Assembly (NCBI GenBank): GCA_964581355.1
Contig: CAZOOA010000097.1
Coordinates: forward strand, 1-7,491
Direction: 5' to 3'
DNA from: CAZOOA01 sp964581355
GTDB taxonomy: Bacteria; Bacillota; Dethiobacteria; DTU022; UBA8154
DNA: 7,491 nt
Translations under genes and position numbers: made by a program
In this document: positions 1 through 4,350 of the stretch, one piece after another
Layout of the letters: each line of letters opens with the position of its first letter
Position numbering within the stretch: position 1 is the first letter of the stretch
Notes under the pieces: generated by a model
The model's input: the letters and a program-made list of their open reading frames with translations, nothing else
What the model was told of the DNA's origin: nothing
The model's database searches: none

Positions 1-74
1 CAAGCCACCCGGTTGCGAAGCCACTGCAGCATCAACATCAGCCGCTGCTTAAGCGTGGTTAACCTTTTGGACAT
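1..74 (-). CDS. 5' end of an unidentified protein gene, cut by the window edge
   Basis: On the minus strand an ATG at 74-72 opens a frame that stays open to the window edge. It encodes 24 residues, MSKRLTTLKQRLMLMLQWLR followed by NRVA. The start is supported by a very strong Shine-Dalgarno site, GGAGGTGA (87-80), five bases upstream. The visible part is basic and amphipathic, with Lys/Arg alternating with Leu/Met, like the cytoplasmic tail that often precedes a membrane anchor. I do not recognise the family. Because it sits beside spoIID and behind a forespore-like promoter, a sporulation protein such as the SpoIIQ type of M23 peptidase (next to spoIID in B. subtilis) is conceivable, but nothing in 24 residues proves it. 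It is divergent from spoIID. The plus-strand frame over the same bases has no ribosome binding site and is a shadow. Confidence 0.6.
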   Translation of the reverse strand, partial: MSKRLTTLKQRLMLMLQWLRNRVA

Positions 75-95
75 TTTTCTCACCTCCACCGGGAT

Positions 96-124
96 ATTAT
101 GCCCAATCCTGCCGTTTTTAATCA
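96..124 (-). promoter_or_regulatory. Possible sigma-F/sigma-G-type promoter of the left-edge gene
   Basis: On the minus strand GGGCATAAT (104-96) matches the forespore -10 pattern GGnnAnAnT. TGATTA (124-119) lies 14 bases upstream and resembles the -35 element. The -10 is about 20 bases from the gene's start codon. Matches of this length arise by chance, so this is a weak call that rests partly on the sporulation context. Confidence 0.28.
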
Positions 125-234
125 GGAAAAGACCGCCTGAGAAGGGAGAAAAACAAGCTTTTCTGTCTTCCAAAAGAGGCCTGCCAAAAAGTTGAAAGAG
201 CTAAAGCAGAGCAACAGGAAAGTCTAACCGCCAC

Positions 235-248
235 GGCCCTACCGGGCC
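235..248. other. Small GC-rich hairpin in otherwise featureless spacer
   Basis: GGCCC (235-239) and GGGCC (244-248) form a 5-bp stem with loop TACC. No T run follows on either strand, so it is not an intrinsic terminator. It lies inside the 20 bases directly preceding the structured element. The rest of 125-258 shows no gene or clear signal. Confidence 0.35.
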
Positions 249-258
249 ACAACAGGGG

Positions 259-536
259 ATGAAAAACCTTGCTTACGTTCGAAGTGCTGGTTTTCAATAT
301 CTCCTCCCCCTAACCGGGGAGCTGGCGAATTCGTCCTGCGACGTTGGTCTCTGTGGCCAAAGGCGCTCGGTGACCGAAGGTTCTCGGGCGGTCCGGCCGA
401 CAGGACGTCGGCCGCCGGGATCAACCCGGACGGGAGTTAAACCGGGGAGGCCGCCCGAGAACCCCGAGGGAACCTTAGCGCCTTCCACAGGGTTACCCCG
501 TCGCCCGGACGACAGCGCCAAGACGCGGTTTTTCAT
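259..536 (+). ncRNA. Structured 278-nt element with inverted ends; candidate orphan HEARO/OMEGA-type RNA or MITE
   Basis: Seen: the ends are perfect 10-bp inverted repeats, ATGAAAAACC (259-268) and GGTTTTTCAT (527-536). Inside, successive segments pair in nested order: 323-327/516-520, 331-336/507-512, 338-343/499-504, 346-350 with 491-497 (a TT bulge), 351-356/485-490, 360-367/477-484 and a perfect 13-bp helix 379-391/451-463. Side hairpins are 304-309/316-321, 367-370/374-377, 395-401/407-413 and 415-419/425-429. Most of the element therefore folds into one branched rod. No credible protein is encoded and no target duplication is visible. Known: HEARO RNAs, the guide RNAs of IsrB/IscB nucleases, are about this long, often lack an adjacent ORF and sit next to ATGA/GTGA. 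Inferred: this is such an RNA or a decayed MITE. The inverted ends leave the strand uncertain; plus is a guess. The fold is better supported than the family name. Confidence 0.55.
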
Positions 537-537
537 A
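467..537 (+). repeat. 71-nt repeat, copy 1 (3' arm of the structured element)
   Basis: This stretch matches 7421-7491 without gaps at 63 of 71 positions and in the same orientation. It starts just after the 3' strand of the 13-bp helix and ends one base beyond the terminal inverted repeat, so it is the complete distal arm of the folded element. The longest identical block is 22 bases (500-521). Confidence 0.85.
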
Positions 538-540
538 CTA

Positions 541-570
541 AGACTATTTCAGCCCATGGATACATATAAT
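541..570 (+). promoter_or_regulatory. Sigma-E-like promoter of spoIID
   Basis: CATATAAT (563-570) fits the sigma-E -10 consensus CATAyAAT. GACTATTT (542-549) at about the right distance is a weaker -35 match. spoIID genes are classically transcribed by sigma-E in the mother cell, which supports the call. The promoter would give a 5' leader of about 30 bases carrying the GGAGG site at 599-603. It begins only a few bases beyond the structured element. Confidence 0.5.
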
Positions 571-609
571 GTGAAAATGCTATGAAGGGGCAGTGTACGG
601 AGGCACTTC

Positions 610-1710
610 ATGAAAGAGAAAATAAAAAAAGCCCGGTTTTACCGGGCAAAAAAGACAGAATCATGGAAGCAGGCTTTGCTCTATGCCCCGCTGCTAACCC
701 TGGCTGTGTTCCTGCTACCGGCATTGCTGGCCACCTTTGTGGGACAGGGAGCCAAAACCCCGCAAAACCAGGAGGAGGAAGCAAAACAGATTCCCCTGGA
801 AAGGGAAACAGAACGGGAAGAAACAAGGCCCCTTTCCCTGCAGATTTTCGACGTGCAGCTCAGGGAGCATGTGGAAATGGAACTGGATGAATATTTGGTC
901 GGAGTTGTTGCTGCCGAAATGCCGGCGCGTTTCCACCTGGAAGCACTAAAAGCACAGGCCGTTGCGGCCAGGACATATGCCCTGCACCGAACCATATCAT
1001 TCGGAGGCAACGGCTGCCCGGTCCATAAAGGAGCTGACCTCTGCACCGATAGCACCTGCTGTCAGGCCTGGGTGGGAGAAGAAGAAATGAACTCCCGCTG
1101 GCCCCGGGAAAAGGCCCTTGAATTCGACCAGCGGGTTACCCGGGCGGTTGCTACTACCCGGGGGATGGTGGTGACTTATGGCGAAGACCTGGCTCAGACC
1201 CTGTACCACTCTACCTGCGGCGGTATGACAGAAGCGGCGGGAAATGTTTGGGACGGGAGCAACCCCGGTTACCTGCAAAGCGTTGTCTGCCCTTTTTGCC
1301 ACCATTCCCGCCACTTCCAGGATGAAATCTCCATGGCCCTTTCCGACTACGTTTCAGCCTTGAAGAACGAGTCGGGCGTCCTGCCTGTCCTGGGGGAAGG
1401 AAACGCCCCTCATCTGGAGGTGGTCAGCCGCAGCCCCAGCGGCAGAAACCTGCTGGTGCGCCTGGGCAGCCCCGGCCGGGTATTTCAAGGCACGGAAATC
1501 CGCAACCTGTTGGAGCTGCCTTCAACCCACTTCCAGTGGCACGTGGACAGAGCCCGGATCATTTTTACAACCCGCGGATTCGGCCACGGAGTGGGACTCT
1601 GCCAGTACGGCGCCGATGGGATGGCCCGGGAAGGGAAAGGGTTTGACGAAATTCTGGCCTATTATTACCGGAACACGGACGTATCCCCCTGGACCGATCT
1701 TTTTGATTAA
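610..1710 (+). CDS. spoIID: Stage II sporulation protein D (SpoIID/LytB-domain peptidoglycan lytic transglycosylase)
   Basis: A 366-residue protein, close to the usual SpoIID length. By family, SpoIID is a mother-cell membrane lytic transglycosylase that cleaves glycan strands with SpoIIP and SpoIIM during engulfment. Residues 1-20 are basic and cytoplasmic, 22-44 form a membrane anchor, 50-75 a charged linker and about 76-360 the SpoIID domain. Seen: the core EYLVGVVAAEMPA (residues 94-106) with the presumed catalytic Glu103, then ALKAQAVAARTYA, a Cys/His cluster (C136, H139, C145, C150, C151) in the region where clostridial SpoIID binds zinc, HSTCGG (200-205) and the C-terminal GFGHGVGLCQYGA. 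An extra CPFCHH (227-232) is a further metal-site candidate. The ATG is fixed by GGAGG (599-603), six bases upstream. It converges with ywmB and has no plus-strand terminator after it. Codons 6-13 overlap an antisense terminator hairpin. A LytB-type paralogue is the alternative; the ywmB neighbour favours SpoIID. Confidence 0.93.
   Translation: MKEKIKKARFYRAKKTESWKQALLYAPLLTLAVFLLPALLATFVGQGAKTPQNQEEEAKQIPLERETEREETRPLSLQIFDVQLREHVEMELDEYLVGVVAAEMPARFHLEALKAQAVAARTYALHRTISFGGNGCPVHKGADLCTDSTCCQAWVGEEEMNSRWPREKALEFDQRVTRAVATTRGMVVTYGEDLAQTLYHSTCGGMTEAAGNVWDGSNPGYLQSVVCPFCHHSRHFQDEISMALSDYVSALKNESGVLPVLGEGNAPHLEVVSRSPSGRNLLVRLGSPGRVFQGTEIRNLLELPSTHFQWHVDRARIIFTTRGFGHGVGLCQYGADGMAREGKGFDEILAYYYRNTDVSPWTDLFD
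624..647 (-). terminator. Intrinsic terminator on the minus strand, inside the 5' end of spoIID
   Basis: Read on the minus strand, GCCCGG-TAAAA-CCGGGC (647-631) forms a perfect 6-bp GC stem with a 5-base loop, followed at once by seven T (630-624) and a further ATTTT. It lies 14-37 bases after the spoIID start, in codons for Lys-rich residues. On the plus strand the same hairpin is followed by A residues and would not terminate. Its likely client is the minus-strand transcript from ywmB, which otherwise has no terminator. Confidence 0.8.
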
Positions 1711-1771
1711 GCAGGCACGACTTTACGGGACCCGGATACCGGAAGGAAGGCAAGGTGCCCGGCGGAACACC

Positions 1772-2545
1772 TTAATGCCATCCTGCAATCAGGGGGGTTC
1801 CGGCGCGGACGACTGTTTTTCCTTCATGCTCATCATAGCGCAGGGCAAGGTTTAAGTTGATGCGCATATTTTCCGCCTGCAGGTATCCCTGCAGCTGGGG
1901 CAGGTACCCTGTCAAGCTGACCATGGAACCATCCGATACGCACTGGAGCTGGCTGCCTCCCGCTTCCCGGGCCGCCGTAAAAGCCAGTTTTTCCATTTCC
2001 CCAAGGTCCATCTTTTCTTCCAGGTGGCCGGTCAGGCTGACAGAAAGGCTGCTCTTCCTGGTGCGGGAGTTCAGCAGGGCAAGGAGTTGATAGGCCTTTT
2101 CATCCAGCTGCCGGGGCTCGCCGGTCTCCCGGAGAACAACCAACAGATGCAGGGAATCCTGGCCATCCTGTTCCAGAAGCTGCAGGTCCATCTGTAGATC
2201 CAATCCCGGGGCGATGTATTGGCTCCGCTTCGCCCGCCCGCTAATAGAAGAGCTGCTTTCGGTTTGAATCATTTCCGCCGCTGCGCCGCCCAGTTTTCCT
2301 GCCAGCAGCTGGAATAGCTGATCAGTTTTTTCCTCCACTTCTTGGGCTGTTAGCGGTTCCGTTACCGGGTCCAGTTCGGCCCAGTAGTGGATCTCTCCCT
2401 GGACAATGGAGGCCCCGGTATATTCCATAACCTGGTAAAGTCCCTGGTAATCATGCGGATTGCCGGCATCAGGTTGCCCTGGATACAGGGCCAAAAGCCC
2501 CCAGGAGAATATAATCATCAGTCCAATCAACAAAAAATTGCGCAC
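1772..2545 (-). CDS. ywmB: YwmB-family (DUF1779) secreted or membrane-anchored protein
   Basis: A 257-residue protein of unknown biochemical function that fits the Firmicute YwmB family in length and general architecture. An N-terminal hydrophobic segment (about residues 4-21) acts as signal peptide or anchor, so the rest is probably extracytoplasmic. The remainder is mixed alpha/beta without catalytic motifs I can point to; the C-terminal part (NMRINLNLALRYDEHEGKTV, then IAGWH) looks like the family's conserved end. The start is GTG at 2545-2543, preceded by GGAGGAGGGG five bases upstream. In B. subtilis ywmB lies next to murAA and spoIID; here it converges with spoIID, with 61 bases between the stop codons. 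The pairing suggests a sporulation or envelope role, but that is inferred from context. A sigma-E-like promoter is possible at 2733-2703. Family assignment is from remembered features, not a search. Confidence 0.72.
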   Translation of the reverse strand: MRNFLLIGLMIIFSWGLLALYPGQPDAGNPHDYQGLYQVMEYTGASIVQGEIHYWAELDPVTEPLTAQEVEEKTDQLFQLLAGKLGGAAAEMIQTESSSSISGRAKRSQYIAPGLDLQMDLQLLEQDGQDSLHLLVVLRETGEPRQLDEKAYQLLALLNSRTRKSSLSVSLTGHLEEKMDLGEMEKLAFTAAREAGGSQLQCVSDGSMVSLTGYLPQLQGYLQAENMRINLNLALRYDEHEGKTVVRAGTPLIAGWH

Positions 2546-2635
2546 GCTGTCCCCTCCTCCGTATGAAATGGAGCTTTAAGCTTCCCGTTCTCAGCTCCGG
2601 TTGTCGCCGATACAGGGGAAGCGGACCTTCTCCAG

Positions 2636-2674
2636 GGGCTGGAAAGGGGCAACAAAAACCCATTTTCCCAGCCC
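2636..2674. other. Imperfect hairpin in the ywmB leader
   Basis: GGGCTGG (2636-2642) pairs with CCAGCCC (2668-2674), extended inward by AAA/TTT with one bulged C. It would sit about 90-130 bases upstream of the ywmB start codon in its leader. No T run follows on either strand, so it is not a standard terminator, and I see no known riboswitch motif. Confidence 0.35.
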
Positions 2675-2702
2675 AAAGCTCTTGAGATGAGAGCCGTGAA
2701 GG

Positions 2703-2733
2703 TTAGTATGAACTGATAGGACAGCCTTTATGC
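2703..2733 (-). promoter_or_regulatory. Possible sigma-E-like promoter of ywmB
   Basis: On the minus strand GCATAAA (2733-2727) and CATACTAA (2710-2703), separated by 16 bases, resemble the sigma-E elements kmATATw and CATACAnT, each with mismatches. The site would give a leader of about 150 bases. It lies almost entirely in the segment duplicated on both sides of the gap, just beyond the recR terminator. Confidence 0.3.
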
Positions 2734-2758
2734 TGACTTTTGGAGAGGAAATAAAAAA
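2704..2758 (+). repeat. 55-nt exact duplicate, copy left of the scaffold gap
   Basis: This segment is identical to 2859-2913, base for base. It runs up to the first N. The length of 55 matches a common de Bruijn k-mer, so both contigs probably end on the same graph node and the duplication is an artefact, not a biological repeat. Confidence 0.9.
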
Positions 2759-2858
2759 NNNNNNNNNNNNNNNNNNNNNNNNNNNNNNNNNNNNNNNNNN
2801 NNNNNNNNNNNNNNNNNNNNNNNNNNNNNNNNNNNNNNNNNNNNNNNNNNNNNNNNNN
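2759..2858. other. Assembly gap of 100 N
   Basis: Exactly 100 N, the usual placeholder for a gap of unknown size. The identical 55-nt flanks suggest the real gap is zero or negative. Any frame spanning it is meaningless. Confidence 0.99.
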
Positions 2859-2913
2859 TAGTATGAACTGATAGGACAGCCTTTATGCTGACTTTTGGAG
2901 AGGAAATAAAAAA
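2859..2913 (+). repeat. 55-nt exact duplicate, copy right of the scaffold gap
   Basis: Second copy of 2704-2758, starting at the first base after the N run and ending inside the poly-A tract of the recR terminator (2908-2914). Merging the two copies would remove the gap and put the terminator directly before the ywmB promoter region. Confidence 0.9.
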
Positions 2914-2931
2914 AGCTGGCAGTTTGCCAGC
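2908..2931 (-). terminator. Intrinsic terminator of the dnaX-ybaB-recR unit
   Basis: On the minus strand GCTGGC-AAACT-GCCAGC (2931-2915) is a perfect 6-bp stem with a 5-base loop, followed by seven T (2914-2908) and ATTT. It lies 80 bases beyond the recR stop codon, in the right orientation, and marks the end of the operon. Nothing in 2932-3010 looks like the yaaL or bofA genes that follow recR in Bacillus. Confidence 0.9.
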
Positions 2932-3010
2932 CGGAAGATCAGGTGATGGGGAGGATTGCACTTCCCGGACAGAGGTTGTGGGGGTGCCTGGGAAAAGGAC
3001 CAGGCGAAGG

Positions 3011-3610
3011 TTAGAGGATTTCCCGCCGGGCCTCCAGGGCACGGGACATGGTCAACTCATCGGCATATTCCAGGTCGCCGCCCACGGGAAGACCAAAACC
3101 GATACGTGTTACCCGGACTCCCAGGGGGCGGACAGCGTCGGCGATATAGTAGGCGGTGGCATCTCCTTCGACGTTGGGGTTGGTGGCGATGATGATTTCT
3201 TCGACCCCGCCGTTTTTCAACTGCTCCAGCAGAGTGGGGATTTTCAGTTCCCCAGGGCCAATGCCTTCCACGGGAGACAGATACCCGTGCAGCACAAAAT
3301 AGCGGCCCCGGTATTGTCCTGTTTTTTCAATTACCAGGATATCGCGGGGTTCCTGTACCACGCAGAGCACAGAAGCATCCCGGCGCTCATCCTGGCAGAT
3401 GGAGCAGATATCCTGCTCTGTCAGGTTGCGGCAGTGGGAGCAGGTCCGGACCTTTCTTTTGGCCTCCACCATGGCCCGGGCCATATCTTCTACTTCCTCT
3501 TTTTCCATGGAGAGCAAAAAAAAGGCCAGGCGCAGGGCCGTTTTGGGTCCGATACCCGGCAGACGTCGGAAGACTTCTACCAGTTTTGTCATCGCTGGAG
3601 AAAACAGCAT
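3011..3610 (-). CDS. recR: Recombination mediator protein RecR
   Basis: A 199-residue protein of normal RecR length that aligns well from its first residue with Bacillus RecR as I remember it. By family, RecR forms a ring-shaped clamp that works with RecO (and RecF) to load RecA onto SSB-coated single-stranded DNA in daughter-strand gap repair. Domains in order: helix-hairpin-helix at about 10-33 (RLPGIGPKTALRLAFFLL), a C4 zinc finger C57-x2-C60-x8-C69-x2-C72, a Toprim domain at about 80-175 with the acidic motif around Glu87 and ATNPNVEGDATA (142-153), and the C-terminal GLPVGGDLEYADELT. The ATG at 3610 follows an AAAGGTGA site 11 bases upstream. It is separated from ybaB by 124 bases containing two short hairpins but no clear promoter, and followed by a strong terminator. 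No key residue is missing. Confidence 0.97.
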   Translation of the reverse strand: MLFSPAMTKLVEVFRRLPGIGPKTALRLAFFLLSMEKEEVEDMARAMVEAKRKVRTCSHCRNLTEQDICSICQDERRDASVLCVVQEPRDILVIEKTGQYRGRYFVLHGYLSPVEGIGPGELKIPTLLEQLKNGGVEEIIIATNPNVEGDATAYYIADAVRPLGVRVTRIGFGLPVGGDLEYADELTMSRALEARREIL

Positions 3611-3734
3611 GCTTTGTCAGTTCACCTTTCGTCGGATTGATCCAAATTTGGGTGCAAGCGCCGCTTGTTCAAACAACCGGTTTGTGTTCTACCATCCTCC
3701 GTGCTTGCCTGGAGGGTTGCTGCCCCAAGCGCCT

Positions 3735-4055
3735 TTAGAGAAGATCCTTGGGCAATCCCAGGCCGCTGGTAAGCTTTTCCATTTCTGAAGAAACCATTTC
3801 TTCGGCATTTCTGATGGCTTCATTGACAGCGCTGATAATCAAATCCTGGAGCATTTCTACGTCCTCTTCCTGGAGGAGTTCAGGGTCGATCTCCAGTTCT
3901 TGCACCTGCTTGCCTCCGCTAACCACTGCTCGCACCGCTCCGCCACCGCTGGTAGCTTCCACCGTACGCTCGTTTAACTCCTCCTGCAGTTTCATAATCT
4001 GACCCTGGGCTTTTTGCATTTGTTTGAGCATTTTGCCCATTTTGCCGTTCGGCAT
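3735..4055 (-). CDS. ybaB: YbaB/EbfC-family nucleoid-associated protein
   Basis: A 106-residue protein of the YbaB/EbfC family (YaaK in B. subtilis), which are small homodimeric DNA-binding proteins with a tweezer-like shape and a role in nucleoid organisation. Seen: the N-terminal helix rich in Lys, Met and Gln (KMLKQMQKAQGQIMKLQEEL), the beta-strand core with VEATSGGGAVRAVVSGGKQV (32-51), ELEIDPELL (53-61) and a C-terminal helix ending in SGLGLPKDLL, all typical. The ATG at 4055 follows an AAAGGGG ribosome binding site 10 bases upstream. It sits between dnaX and recR as in most Firmicutes, 295 bases after dnaX, a wider gap than usual. Co-transcription with recR is likely because no terminator separates them. 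Confidence 0.95.
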   Translation of the reverse strand: MPNGKMGKMLKQMQKAQGQIMKLQEELNERTVEATSGGGAVRAVVSGGKQVQELEIDPELLQEEDVEMLQDLIISAVNEAIRNAEEMVSSEMEKLTSGLGLPKDLL

Positions 4056-4267
4056 TGTTATTTAACCCCTTTCATTAAAATATAAGGTAGTCTGCTCAGC
4101 CTATTTATATATTGCGCCCCACCCCGTGAAACAGGGGGAGGGTTTTGCCGCTTTCCCCTGTCGGTCCTCCGCTGAGCTCCGGGAGCGCCAACACTGCCAC
4201 TTCAGTTTCGCTTGCAAATAGCTCCGAGCAATTACAAAATAAGCTGAAAAACGTTCATGACACCGTC

Positions 4268-4340
4268 TGCTGTGGTCTGTTTCACCTAATTATTGCCAGG
4301 TCCGGCTTTACCCGGCAAGGTTGACCGGGCACTCACAGCA
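4268..4340 (-). other. Structured stretch in the dnaX-ybaB spacer
   Basis: A 7-bp closing stem, TGCTGTG (4268-4274) with CACAGCA (4334-4340), encloses a 5-bp hairpin CCCGG/CCGGG (4311-4315/4325-4329) and a short GCC/GGC hairpin (4295-4306). A second GC-rich imperfect hairpin lies at about 4117-4141. There is no U run, tRNA signature or SRP RNA core. The 295-base spacer 4056-4350 otherwise contains no gene. It could be a processing signal or an unrecognised small RNA; no function can be claimed. Confidence 0.35.
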
Positions 4341-4350
4341 ACCAGGCAGT

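Noticed and set aside
13..195. 60-residue plus-strand ORF at the left edge
   Set aside because: Opposite a frame with a much better start and Shine-Dalgarno site on the minus strand.
294..536. 80-residue minus-strand ORF and overlapping 108-residue plus-strand ORF within the structured element
   Set aside because: Neither has a ribosome binding site, both are Arg/Pro/Gly-rich as expected for GC-rich helices, and base pairing explains the sequence better. The minus ORF begins at the ATGA of the inverted end by coincidence.
1752..1773. AAGGTG/CACCTT hairpin between spoIID and ywmB as a shared terminator
   Set aside because: Six base pairs, a 10-base loop, overlap with the ywmB stop codon, and no T run on either side.
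2469..2663. 64-residue minus ORF overlapping the ywmB start
   Set aside because: Out of frame with ywmB and without a ribosome binding site; it lies over the leader hairpin.
2728..3042. Minus-strand ORF spanning the gap
   Set aside because: A third of it is N, and it crosses the recR terminator and an assembly join.
2885..3640. 251-residue plus-strand ORF
   Set aside because: Antisense shadow of recR, which has full domain support.
3669..3695. Eight-codon minus-strand ORF (MVEHKPVV) after GGAGG, upstream of recR
   Set aside because: Too short to support. The GGAGG can also pair with CCTCC just upstream, and there is no attenuator-like structure with it.
4056..4350. SRP RNA or tRNA in the dnaX-ybaB spacer or the dnaX leader
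   Set aside because: I looked on both strands for the SRP domain IV core (GGTCAGGTCCGGAAGGAAGC) and for tRNA T-arm signatures. Only a short chance resemblance at 4295-4306 was found.
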